NCBI RefSeq assembly: GCF_028453695.1
Contig: NC_135773.1
Coordinates: forward strand, 21,997,782-22,061,781
Direction of reading: 5' to 3'
Source of the DNA: Augochlora pura
Taxonomy: Eukaryota > Arthropoda > Insecta > Hymenoptera > Halictidae
DNA length: 64,000 bases
Shown here: piece after piece, positions 50,683 to 61,392 of the stretch
Numbering within the stretch: position 1 is the stretch's first letter
How the letters are laid out: each line of letters opens with the position of its first letter
Notes under the pieces: generated by a model
Told to the model about the DNA's origin: nothing
Databases searched by the model: none
Seen by the model: only the letters and a program-made list of their open reading frames with translations
Program-made: the position numbers and the translations under genes

Positions 50683-51155
50683 CATCGTGCAGGCGAGTAG
50701 TAAAACGGCAAATAGATAACGTGTCGGCGAAGAAACGGCGATCGGCGGCCGGAGGAATTTTCACGAGGCGTTCTCGAGGAACGCGCGTGCAGCTGCTTTC
50801 CGCGAAGCGGTGTTCGCGATAACGCGGCGAAAGATCGAGCGGAATTTACGCGCGGAACGATGGCTCGACGAATGGTGTGCGCCGAGGCTGTGTGTGTGCG
50901 CGGGGAGAACTGCGACGACGGGACGTCTCTGTCGGCGCGAAGATACGTGACTTCGCAACTTTTACGACGGAATCGATATCCTGCGCCCGGAATGGATTCC
51001 GATACACGCAGATGAACCGACCAGCGCGCGCGCTCATTGCCCGCGATACGCGTGCTCTCTCTCGAGGTCTCTTATCTTTAGTGCGCTCTAATGCGCTCCG
51101 CCTCGACTACGCGGGCTTTTTCGTTCCACCCAAGACGACGTTCGGTGGAGTGTTT

Positions 51156-51391
51156 AACCCCTTGCACTCGGAGCCATTTTAACTGTAAATCGGAAATAAT
51201 TTTTCTGGTTCGTGGTATTTCCATTCTATTTAACAAAATCAATTTAATTCAAAATTTATTCTCGTGACTTCTACCAACAGTTTTACTACTTGGAAATTTT
51301 TTATATCGAAACCTTATTGTTACAAAAATTATCTTGCAACGTAATGGAATAATTTTAGTGGTGCCTCAGAGTCACCACTAGAGTGCAAAGG
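51156..51391. mobile_element. TTAA-flanked MITE, family 1, well preserved
   Basis: The left end CCCCTTGCACTCGGAGCCAT follows TTAA. The right end GCCTCAGAGTCACCACTAGA then GTGCAAAGGG precedes TTAA at about 51392-51395. A second short TTAACCCCTTGCCTTATTTA, AGGGGTTAA palindrome follows directly. Confidence 0.72.
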
Positions 51392-51871
51392 GTTAACCCC
51401 TTGCCTTATTTAAGGGGTTAAGAAAACTATCTTTATAATAATAAATCGAAATAAAGCGTATCTACCAACCAGCAAAGGAAAGCGACTAATCCTTGAAAAC
51501 GGTGACTACTTCCGACTACTCCTTCGCTTCTTCGAATCGTCTTCCACTTCGCCAAACTGCAAGTTCGTCATTTCGGTGGGAGCAATAATCAGATTTACAG
51601 TTCGCGCGCGTCTCTCGTCCCAGAATGGTATCGCCGAAGGAGAAGCCACGGTAAACAGTCTCATTCCGCCGATGTTCCTTAGACACCGATAATAATTCCG
51701 ATTTGTGGGTCACCGGCACACTGGCTGGATGAAAGGGTACAGCGTCGCGGGCGGCGGAGGGAAGTGGCGGAGGGAGGAGGCCTGGGTCGCGTGGAAGGAA
51801 ACGCGAGATCGAATGACGCTCATAAAGAGAAGCAACGCTGCTGCTACGGGCCTCGATGACAAAGCCGATGG

Positions 51872-51876
<5 letters not shown>

Positions 51877-51905
<29 letters not shown>
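51877..51905. repeat. (GA)n microsatellite
   Basis: Pure GA run. Confidence 0.95.
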
Positions 51906-52102
51906 CTCAAGGGTTGCTCGCCCTATTCGAGCCCCGTTACTTGTAACGACCCGCTCGCTACCGAAACGCGCGAAAAGACTAACGAACGAATAAAGCAGCG
52001 TTGGGCCGTCACGGCGTCGTCAGTAACGGAAGTCGCAATGCTCGACGAACGCTACGGAAATTAGGTGCAACTTTTGCCCGTGACGATTAACCCTGCGATT
52101 AA

Positions 52103-52410
52103 CCCTTTCAATATGAGCGCTCTGTCCGCCGCGCTGAAAATTGCCGCCGCACATGACCAGTCCTCCTTTATAAGATATTTTGATGGTGTCGTCAGTAAGA
52201 GCGACGAATTGTGACGTCATATGCATGGACTGTATTATATATTAAATATATTATATTATATATATGTGCATGGACTGTATTATATATTAAATATATTATA
52301 TTATATATAACTGTATTATATATAATATATTAAATGGAGGGCCGGAATGTAGTGGCGAAAAAACTGATATATTTAGCCTCGTACTATTTACGCCTTTCCT
52401 TCAGAGAACT
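52103..52410. mobile_element. TTAA-ended repeat, same family as 18993-19227, with AT expansion
   Basis: It starts after TTAA (52099-52102) with CCCTTTCAATATGAGCGCTC. It contains GTCGTCAGTAAGAGCGACGA and ATTGTGACGTCATATG, then a duplicated ATGGACTGTATTATATATTA block (52205-52335) and CCGGAATGTAGTGGCGAAAA. The AT-rich expansion separates two halves that are adjacent in the other copy. Confidence 0.62.
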
Positions 52411-53164
52411 ATACTGTTGAGAACTACCTTAATTTTCTTCGTCACTTACCGATTTCATTTGTCTGATCATTGGTTGACATATTCTACTTCCTTGAATCAC
52501 GGCAGCGCTTCGATCGCTCGATTATACAGAGCGTACCAAAATTATTGATACTCCGAGAAACGAGTTCCTGAAGCTGTTTATACTATAAATTATATTATAC
52601 TATAAATAAATAATATTATATTACAAGGTCGCGAAAAACCCCATAGCGACTCAGATCAGAACGAACCTAGTACCTTGTAATCTTAGAAGTCTTCCCCTTT
52701 AATTATTGTTGATTTCGAGTATAGGAATATTTCGCTTAAAATGAAGTTATTATCGCCATAATAAATAATGTAATTCTTCACCCGGGATTCCAACAGCGAG
52801 CAAGACTTCTGCCTTACAAGGTGGTAACTATCGGAGAAGTTGCGCGGGAACCGGGCACGCGATAAAACAGAATGACAAGGGTCGAATGGATTCTAAGCTG
52901 GGATGGTTCTCCTGACAGATGCCACGTCAATTTCAGCACGGAGAGCCGGGCTAGCTATTAAAACGGAGATCTATTAAGATGACAAGCCTTCGGCATTAAC
53001 ACACACCTCGATCAACCGAGAACGCCTTGTCGTCTGCTCCTGTAATTTCGGTCGAAAGTCCGACAACCTCACTTCCGTAACGAAAAAGTTTTCTCTACAC
53101 GAAAGGTCGATTTTAATTAGGCGAGCTGAGAACAAGCGAGATCTTCTCTTTCGTATTTTAAACC

Positions 53165-53260
53165 TTTGCACTCGAGGCACCATCGCGTTGTAAAATAATC
53201 TCTATGGTAACAAAGCTTGCGTTTAAACAATTATTAAGGCTATGTTATTACCGATGACAA
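53165..53260. mobile_element. TTAA-ended MITE, left end only
   Basis: It begins TTAAACCTTTGCACTCGAGG then CACCATCGCG, a family-1-type left terminus. The rest grades into AT-rich sequence. Confidence 0.4.
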
Positions 53261-54409
53261 GGATTTAGTATATAAAAATCAGTTATACTTTTTAAAAGTT
53301 TATGATGTACAAAATAAAGGGATAAAATGTTTTTTCTTAATTTATTATGATTATAAATATAAGAATATAAATTATATAGGAAAATTCAAATCGAGAATTA
53401 GAAATAGAATTCTTTTAGTTGATTCTTCGTTGTTGTGAATATTGATATTGATTATTCAGCATTTTTAACTATTTTTAATTAATAAAGTAACTTGGTAAGT
53501 AAATTACGTATCTTAATTCCATTTGAATCTATTATAAATTTGTAGCTATCACAAAACATTGCAAATGAAAAATTACTGTGTACAGTAATTACTATTACTA
53601 TGTCCTTATAATAATATATAATGTAATAATCCTCACTATTTCGAATTATTTTTTCAAGTAAAAAATTGGATTGTAAAAATTGGATCTCGATTGTACCATC
53701 AACGTTGAAATGAACGATATACTTTATAAATCGCGTAATTTATTTTGCCACGCCCCCTTGGCACGAAATAGATAATTCTAAAATTCTGAACAACTAAATT
53801 GTTCGATACGATAAATTGAATTTGTCGAAACTGCGTCGAGGTAGGTCGCGGTTGATGAAACAGTGCTAGAGATTCGATACCCGTTTATCCGGAGTACTTT
53901 TGTTTATGTTGCGATTCGACCGCGGTTTTAGCGTGCATAATGTTCTCGATGCTAATCGTTATTCGATGTTTAAGGTTATAATCCCAAACATGAGAGCGTC
54001 GAATAAATCGATACGATTTAGTATTCATTCATGTAAATAATCCATCAATATCCGTCCACACTCTGCCTGCTCTCTCCCTCTCTCTCTCTGTTTTCATACA
54101 GGTATTGTCAAGGCAAAATTCAGGCGACACGATTTTAACCTTAACAATGAATTTTTACATTTATTAGTTTTTGTGAGAAATTAATATAACCGAATTAGGT
54201 TGTAAGGATATTATAAGAGATTAAGTATTTGAATGAAAACTCAAAATATTCTTATATATAAAATAATTAACTATTCAAATTGTTCTAATTATTAATATTT
54301 AGCAGGTACAGTTTGGTTGGCACTGGACAACTATTACAAAAACAGAATTAAAACTGTGAAAGAAATCTTTAGATTCCAATGTAACAATATTCAGAGAAAT
54401 TAATAATTT

Positions 54410-54615
54410 ATTCTGTACGTATTTAATATTAATCTAATATGTATTTAATTTCAATATTAATCTAATATGTATATGATATTAATATTAATTTAATATGTAT
54501 TTAATATTGACATCAATTTAATATGTATTTAATATTAATATTAATTTAATATGTATTTAATATTAACATCAATTTAATATTTATTTAACATTAATATTAA
54601 TTTAATATAACATTA
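54410..54615. repeat. AT-rich minisatellite (TTTAATATGTATTTAATATTAA)
   Basis: About six units of AATTTAATATGTATTTAATA then TTAATATT occur with small changes. Confidence 0.65.
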
Positions 54616-55232
54616 ATATTATTATCGGCGATAGTTTTCGCTTCTATCTCGCATTATAGACAACAATTTCAATTAGATTCCATCGAATTTAATTCAGAGA
54701 AAAATAAAAGTCCGCGTCGCGAGACCGGTGTGTTCGACGCGCCCTGTACACGACGTCTCCCCGTACGACACCGAAATAATAACGCACCCTTTGCCGGAAC
54801 CGCGCGTACACCACTGCGAAGCAAACTATCGCGATCGCCGCGGGGCGAACAGCCTGCGGGGATGGTGGTGGTGGTCAAGCGGGAACATAATTAGTCGGTG
54901 GACGGTGCACTAGGAACCGGCAGAAAGTAATAATTTGCCCGCGCAAAGCAGGACAATCGAGCGTTGTAGCCGCGGCTATTAATTTCGTGAATGGAGCCGC
55001 AAACGCGCGCGTGTGCAGCTGCGAGCAGCCGATCGGCGGCGATCGACTTCGGGCCGCTCCGATGACAATTATTCCAGTCCGCATTACCAGATAAGGAGGG
55101 GCGGGATTCGAGGACCGACCCCCGTCCCCCCCCCCCTCCCGTTCCGCTCTACACCGGGGGCGCTTCTATTTTATGGAAATTTCGCGCTACCTTTAACGTG
55201 CCCGTCAAACTTGAAATTGACTTTGAAACTAC

Positions 55233-55249
55233 GGGGGGGGGGGGGGGGG
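55233..55249 (+). repeat. Homopolymer G17
   Basis: An unbroken run of 17 Gs. Two others occur: G14 at 19586-19599 and G13 at 58214-58226. Lengths may carry sequencing error. Confidence 0.9.
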
Positions 55250-55649
55250 CACGGGCCGGGGAATGATACGGTTTTCCATACAGTATTTTGGGGAACTTTG
55301 CCGTAACTTCGATGGATGTTTCCGACCGGTCTTAAGCGGCGGCAGATCCGCTCTTGCCGTTCACCGAATCGAATCGAACCCGAACGGGATCGCGGTGAAT
55401 CCTGAAGGGGGATATATGTATATATATATCGGAATCGGTTCGGCAAGGCGCGTACGGAACGGTGAAAACGAATCCCATCATTTTACGGCTGCCCGGCTGA
55501 AACGGATCGACGGGATGCGCCGTGAGATATGCGGCCGCGATGCTCCGATATTTTACGATTATACGAGGGTTGTTTAAATTAGCTGATATTTCAATGTTTC
55601 GTGGATGTTGTAATTTGTGCTGTCATTTAATTTCAGCGGTTTCTTTTAA

Positions 55650-55892
55650 CCCCTTGCAGTACATTTATCTTCGCAGTCGCAATGATTAAATAATTTTCGC
55701 TTGGAATCATTTCTTAGAGGAGAAATAAAATTAATATTTATAGTGTGCTTAAAATTACCTCAGCGTTTAAATATTAGCGGCGAAAAGACAGAATTTGATT
55801 TCGACTTGAAAGGACGAAATGAGATTCGTACTTAACAGGTTATTGTTGGAAATCGTAATCACGAGTCAGACTCGTCAAAGTACCGTAAGGGG
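55650..55892. mobile_element. TTAA-flanked MITE of the CCCCTTGCAGTAC family
   Basis: TTAA lies at 55646-55649 and 55893-55896. The left end is CCCCTTGCAGTACATTTATC; the right end is CACGAGTCAGACTCGTCAAA then GTACCGTAAGGGG. The near-palindrome ACGAGTCAGACTCGT sits next to the right end. The internal sequence matches 13829-14273. Confidence 0.72.
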
Positions 55893-57351
55893 TTAATATG
55901 GTTTATTAATGAAACACCATATGTAACTATAAATTTAGTATTTAATTTAAACGTGTAAAGAAGAAAAAGGTACAGTAGAATTAACCCTTTGCGATCTACA
56001 GGTATCGCAGTCGAGGTTCCTGCCATGTGGAAGTACATAACTGGTGTATAGTGTATGCTATAGTAAGTGTATACTGCGCATTGAAACATGCCACACTCGA
56101 TTATCATATATATGTTCATAGTTATTAATATATAAAAATGACGACGGTGAATTAATTTTCCATTTGCGGAAGGTTTTAACTATATCACTTTTTATAAATT
56201 CTTCGATATATTAAAACCAATTGCGTTTGCAATAAATCGACAAGCCTTTGAAGCTCCCGAATTAAAAATAACATAAGGTGTTCTAAAAACAATTTAATAA
56301 CATTTAAAGCAAAATTCAAAGTTCTGCACAGCGATCATGGAATTATTTTAACAGAGTTTTCTCCGCTGCGTTTACAAGAAAATCTAAATTATGTCCGTCT
56401 TTATAAAAGATGTACGCAAAATTGGCTGAATTAATTGCATTCCGTCGACAAAGCCGACACGTCCTTTTTAATTTCGTCTACAAAGTGACACTGTGTCGGA
56501 TTACCGTTGCGACACCGTCGACGCTCCGGCATTATGAAATCGTTAAGCGTCGAAGTTTCTTCGCCCGGGTCCTAATGAGCGAAAGCACCGACTTCGTTAT
56601 CGTGCCGCAACTGATAACGACGATGCAACGCGATCGCCTGTAACGCTAGCCCGTTTCCGAAGATGACCAACTGTGTGTGTCTTGACGACGACGACGACGA
56701 CGACGGCTTCGGTCGGACGGTAACTCGAAGCTAATTGACAGTGATTGAAACAGAAACTGGGCAAGAACTGGGCGGAGGGTGGGGGTAGTCGGGCTTCTTT
56801 CCTCCCGGTGAAATACTCGATCTTTTAATTGACGTTGCGCCGCGCGGCATAAGCGTCAGTTAATTAACAAGACGGAGTGTATTTTAAAACCGACACCGTT
56901 CCGCGGAGCGAAACGCCGCATATTTGCGATACGTTGTTCCCGCGCGCGTATAATCGTCCCTCGGTGCGGCGCGAGCCCGCAATGGAAAATGCAGCGCCGC
57001 GGCTTAACCCGATCGATTTAATCCAATCGCGGAAAGTGTAATTTCGCCGTTCGATTTACCGAACGAAATATTAAGAGGGTCGCGGGGCACCGGATGCCTC
57101 GCTGTCGAGAAAATCGATTAGCCCGAGCGACTCGGAAATCTCAACGAGAGTCCCGGCGATCCGTTCGTTTCGCGCACAATTTCGTATTCGATGTTCTTTA
57201 ATGGATTTATTAAACCCTTTTTTTTGGTTTTGACGCATCCACCGTGTGACCACCGTTAGAATAACTTTTCACTCTTGGAAGTAGCTTTTGGAAATTCAGT
57301 TTCCCGAGTAATCTTTTGGGGTTGATTTTTGACCCTTTTCACCCCTTTTAA

Positions 57352-57645
57352 CCCATTCGCTGTCACGTATTGCCAGGACGAGTATACTCGTCCTACTTTA
57401 AATATATTATAACATTGCAGGCTTTTGAATTAGCAAATTTTTCGTGGCCACAAACATAAATATCCCCCCTTCCCCCATTGGCAACGACGAGTATACTCGT
57501 CTTTGGTTTTCTGCTTCTAAATGATTTTGTATGATAATATATGTGCTCTTACCAAGAAATAACAGGGTTTTGGTAAACAATAGCACTCAAAATATAAATG
57601 GCAATGGGAATGGCTTCGTATAATTTCGGCTTGGCAGCGAACGGG
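57352..57645. mobile_element. TTAA-flanked MITE with two copies of a palindrome
   Basis: TTAA lies at 57348-57351 and 57646-57649. The ends are CCCATTCGCTGTCACG and the inverse TTGGCAGCGAACGGG. Two perfect palindromes share one core: GGACGAGTATACTCGTCC (57376-57393) and GACGAGTATACTCGTC (57486-57501). Confidence 0.75.
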
Positions 57646-57801
57646 TTAAAATCATTTTTATAGCAACAATGTTTGATTTTAGAAAAATTGTTAAACTTGT
57701 GCCAAAGGAACGCGTCTAAAACGTATAAAAAAGGAGAGCATCTTAATGGTTTTCCAGTTGCGACAATGTTCGACGCGTCATCTTTTCGGTTCGCATCTCG
57801 C

Positions 57802-57855
57802 GAGGACGCGACGATAGAGGAAGACGCGACGATAGAGGAGGACGCGACGATAGAG
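57802..57855. repeat. 21-bp repeat ((GAGGACGCGACGATAGAG) type), three copies
   Basis: GAGGACGCGACGATAGAGG appears three times in a row, with period 18. It keeps both an acidic (EDATIEE) plus frame and a Ser-rich minus frame open, so frames here are not evidence of a gene. Confidence 0.7.
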
Positions 57856-58679
57856 AAAGACGACGCGTCGTTCAAATCGACGGTAATTACCGGGCGGCGA
57901 GGATACGGCAAAGCGACCGTGACGAAGGGAGTATCAACGAAAGTGCGCCGACAGTGCCACTTCATGCCCAGGAAATTAGAAATATGCCGGCGGAGGTTCG
58001 CGAGAGCAGGGAAAAGTATCGATACGAGTGTGCGCGCGCGGAGGTCGGCTAATTCCAGCGATTGGCGTCCGTTATTGAGTGGTCCAATTAAACCGAGCAT
58101 TCCCAGACAGGTGGAATCGAGAGGAGCAGCGCCGCACAGAGCGCGCAAGGAGGAAGCGAACTCTCGCCTCGTTAGGGCTGAGCGGGGGGGAAAGGAACGG
58201 GGTGGAAAGGCACGGGGGGGGGGGGGAAGGGAAGGGAAGGGAGGAAGCGAAACGAAGAGAGATCCCTTCGTTTCTCCTAATTAAGCCGCTCTCTGCCGCG
58301 ATGTCTGACCGGAATTCCGGAGGGGGAACATTTCGCAACGGTTCGATTCTTCTCTCGCGCTCCCTTCGTTTTAAACAGCCCCGGCAACCGTCTGATTGTG
58401 ACGGGCAATTGCGCGGTCAAAGGCGGTTTAATTGGATATCCTGCGCCCGTCAACCGGCTGCGCGAGCGCCGCGTTCCGTCGCGCGATTTTTCGAGGGCCG
58501 ACCCTTTAAACGGCAATTCCCCGTGACTCGCGATCCCCACTCGAAGACGAATGGCTGATCAAAAAGCGAACCGATCGACGTGTTTGATCGCGCGGGCCAC
58601 CGTCCGCGGCTTCGTTCTTTTCGAACGCCTCGCTTTTCAACCTCGTTCGACGGATCACCGCGATGCCACGTTTCATTAA

Positions 58680-59006
58680 CAGGTTCCGCGCCATGTGTAC
58701 CATCGGCGGTACGCGTTAAACTTGATCTTCGGGCCACGTGTACCACCGGTGGTGCACGCAGTCATGTTTATTTGATGCGCTGAAGACATATATTTTATGA
58801 CAAATGTAATTCTATAAAATATGTTTCAACCAAAAAACCAAAAAAATGATGCATTATACAAAATTCAGTGTCGAACAAAACACATTAGTTTATTTATGTG
58901 TTATATATAAAATAATTAGTAATTACATTTAATATATCAATCTTTAGTCAAAATATCAAATGGCCTGAACGACAAGTCAGGCAAAAATGGCTTGGCACGG
59001 AACGCG
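58680..59006. mobile_element. TTAA-flanked MITE with a repeated near-palindrome
   Basis: TTAA lies at 58676-58679 and 59007-59010. The ends are CAGGTTCCGCGCCATGTG and the inverse GGCTTGGCACGGAACGCG. Two related near-palindromes lie near the left end (GTGTACCATCGGCGGTACGC and GTGTACCACCGGTGGTGCAC). The remainder is AT-rich. Confidence 0.68.
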
Positions 59007-60189
59007 TTAATCGTCCCGCGTTTTTAAAGGATGTTAGGATAGTCGGATGTTTAACCGTCTATGCGTTGGTATCTCTGGTTGTCGACTCGTGCGATGGAGA
59101 GTGAATCAATGCTGATTCATTTAATATCCTAATTATATAATCAATTTTTCAGTGAATTTTTAACGTACAATTTTATTTTTAGTTGAATGTTGAATGCGCG
59201 AGTTAATACTCTAATTAACAAAGAGTCGGGAAATGATTAATATTCGAAAAATTAGCTCGAAAACAATGTTATTTCGTCAGTGGATTTGCGTGTTCGAATT
59301 TTGTATTTCGACAATTCAAATTCATCGATCCGAAAAATAGAAGACGAAAATAGCTTATTTTCCTGGCCAAAGTTTTGAGAAAAAGAAGGACCGCGCTTCG
59401 TGACCAGAGACGCCACTTGCCGCATCCATTAACCCCCGGCTTCGGCTCGTTGTCTGAACCTCTTTCGATTCTCTTCGCCGTTTCCGCTATGGTGGAGCGT
59501 CGCGAGATTCGATTTGGTCCAGCTGGCGCGCACCAATTCGTCTCCCGCGATCGAGTCGATGGCACACTCGGCTCGGAAGGAGACTCGAGAGGGTCTTGCG
59601 AGCAGACACGGCGACCATCCCTTGCACTCTCCCTCGCAACATCCCTCGCACCCTTCCTCGCACCCTTCCACAAAAAGAAAAGAGAACGAGCCGCGGGTCT
59701 CCCGCCCGTAAAAGCGCCGACAATCGCTAACGCGCGGCAAACAATCGCCCGATTAGCCGGCGATTATCGATCGGATTCCAAAGCTTTCGGCGGCCGTGAA
59801 AAGTGGGCGTTGGCTGTGTCGGGCCCGCGCGACCGGACGCCCGGTTCCGGACGACCCGCTGAAAACACGTTGAAAAGCAAGCGTCCGCGACGCGCGACGC
59901 GCGACGGGGAGGATCGATTCAAAGTTGCGCGTCGAATGTCGGCCGGATTGCGGTCCACGAACTTGTGCGAGAGAGCTCTCCGCGCCCGTGGCCGTGTTTT
60001 TGAGTTACGGTTTGAAAAACTGAGCCTCTGTCGTCCAGCCTCCTCTTTCAAAGCCGAGAAGAGAATCGAACGGAACTGTTGTCCCACCGTCGGCTCAAAA
60101 ATCACGGATCAGCCGATTGTAAAACACGCCCTCGTGGTTAACCCGTCGGCAGAGTGTGTCGGCTGCGTTGAGCTTTACGACGGTCTTAA

Positions 60190-60330
60190 CCCTTTCGGTA
60201 GGTGGGCTGAATATACACGGTATTCATGCAGATGTCCGGTGTAGACGAGTGCTGTATGTGTCCGGCGTTTATATATAACACGGATATAATAACAGAATTT
60301 TATATAAGTATATTTTAATGTCATACTTTA
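60190..60330. mobile_element. TTAA-ended repeat, left end only
   Basis: After TTAA (60186-60189) it reads CCCTTTCGGTAGGTGGGCTG and continues through GTGTCCGGCGTTTATATATA. A similar start occurs at 15567 (CCCTTTCGGTACGAGCGCCG, TTAA 15563-15566). Confidence 0.45.
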
Positions 60331-60540
60331 TACTTGTACAAGTATATTTTCATTTCATTATATTTTAACTGTAATGCTTAGGAATATAATGCTTTATTTA
60401 TTGCTTAGGAAAATCTTCCTATAAAGGAGGATGACGGGAACAACAATCTCCAGCAGTTAAAAGCAGTTATTTAATCACTTTCTGCATTATTTAATCACCT
60501 TCTACGTCGTCGTGCTAATGTCAAATGCAACTTGCCAGCC

Positions 60541-60845
60541 AACGACGATTGGAGGTCTGACACTTCGTTCTGAAACGTCGACGCGAACCATACTTCGTTC
60601 TAAAACATCAACGCGAACAGTACTTCATCTTAAAACGTCGACGCGAACAATACTTCTTTCTCAAACATCGACGCTAACAGTATGATTTTGTTATAAAATT
60701 GACGGGAACAGTATGATATTCTAAAATTGATACGAACAGTATGATTTCATTTTAAAATTGGCGCTAAGAGTATGATTTGATTCTAAAACGTCAACGTGAA
60801 CAAGTATGACTTCGTTCTAAAATTGACGCGAACAGACTTCATTCT
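60541..60845. repeat. Minisatellite, 27-36 bp unit, about nine copies
   Basis: The degenerate unit contains CTTCGTTCTAAAACGTCGAC and GCGAACAGTAT. The early units are GC-richer; later ones shorten to TTCTAAAATTGACGCGAACA. A further partial unit (ATTCACGCGAACAG) lies beyond the hairpin array at 61396-61410, so the array was inserted into it. Confidence 0.75.
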
Positions 60846-60846
60846 A

Positions 60847-60926
60847 TTAGGTTGGAAACTATGAAACGGGCGTCGCAGCCGAACACAGACTAAACAAAAA
60901 CGCCCGTTTCATAGTTTCCAATATAA
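60847..60926. mobile_element. 80-bp palindromic mariner-like MITE, copy D
   Basis: It starts TTAGGTTGGAAACTATGAAA and has the loop CGTCGCAGCCGAACACAGAC, followed by TAAACAAAAACGCCCG. It ends with GTTTCCAATATAA. A TA precedes the left end. It interrupts the minisatellite that ends at about 60845 and whose motif (ACGCGAACAG) resumes at 61401. Confidence 0.85.
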
Positions 60927-60959
60927 TAAATTGGTTAGAAGTCGTGTTTTTCCAGTATA

Positions 60960-61039
60960 TTAGCTTGGAAACTATGAAACGGGCGCCGCAGCTGTACACA
61001 GGCTAAACAAAAACGCCCGTTTCATAGTTTCCAACTTGA
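60960..61039. mobile_element. 80-bp palindromic mariner-like MITE, copy E
   Basis: The left end is TTAGCTTGGAAACTATGAAA, the loop contains CGCCGCAGCTGTACACAGGC, and the right end is GTTTCCAACTTGA. It is the full-length copy inside the first 233-bp tandem unit. Confidence 0.85.
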
Positions 61040-61121
61040 TACTCAACGATAAGTCAGACAACTTGTATTTTCCATAGACTAGTATCTTTATAACCACTAC
61101 TATGCACGATGCATACTTAAC

Positions 61122-61159
61122 AAAATACAAAAACGCCCGTTTCATAGATTTCAATCTAA
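61122..61159. mobile_element. Half copy of the 80-bp hairpin MITE (copy F)
   Basis: Only the right arm is present (CAAAAACGCCCGTTTCATAG, ending TCAATCTAA). It lies exactly 233 bp from the matching half copy H, and marks the junction of the tandem units. Confidence 0.8.
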
Positions 61160-61192
61160 TAAATTGGTTAGAAGTCGTGTTTCTCCAGTATA

Positions 61193-61272
61193 TTAGCTTG
61201 GAAACTATGAAACGGGCGTTTTTGTATAGTCTGTGAACAGCTGCGGCGCCCATTTCAGAGTTTCCAACCTAA
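61193..61272. mobile_element. 80-bp palindromic mariner-like MITE, copy G
   Basis: The left end is TTAGCTTGGAAACTATGAAA, the same as copy E, 233 bp away. The loop is inverted relative to E (GTTTTTGTATAGTCTGTGAA then CAGCTGCGGCGCC), and the right arm is partly degraded (CATTTCAGAGTTTCCAACC). The inverted loop implies inversion or gene conversion between the arms. Confidence 0.83.
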
Positions 61273-61353
61273 TACTCAACGATAAGTCAGACAACTTGTA
61301 TTTTCCACAGACTAGTATCTTTAAAACCACTACTATTCACGTTGCCTACTTAA

Positions 61354-61392
61354 CAAAATACAAAAACGCCCGTTTCATAGTTTCCAACCTAG
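61354..61392. mobile_element. Half copy of the 80-bp hairpin MITE (copy H)
   Basis: The right arm only is present (CAAAAACGCCCGTTTCATAG, ending TTCCAACCTAG). It closes the tandem array, after which minisatellite-like sequence resumes. Confidence 0.8.

Larger units (their letters stand above)
60893..61392. repeat. 233-bp tandem duplication built on hairpin MITEs
   Basis: The segment from the D right arm to the F right arm (60927-61159) repeats as 61160-61392. Shared spacer landmarks include AATTGGTTAGAAGTCGTGTT, TCCAGTATATTAGC, CTCAACGATAAGTCAGACAA and AACCACTACTAT. Three right-arm copies lie at exactly 233-bp spacing (ends 60926, 61159, 61392), which fits unequal exchange between MITE arms. 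Confidence 0.85.

Noticed and set aside
52974..53183. Minus-strand frame containing SRLIEV followed by GTGTGT, which resembles the end of the nAChR exon before the 45-bp exon (LSQLIEV)
   Set aside because: The residues before it (EQTTRR) do not match the conserved VKMGLRLSQ block and no other exon-2 motif is upstream.
57673..58284. 203-codon plus-strand frame with EDATIEE repeats and an overlapping 199-codon minus-strand frame
   Set aside because: Both are kept open by an 18-bp tandem repeat and GC-rich sequence; no recognised domain, and the plus frame ends in poly-Gly from a G13 run.
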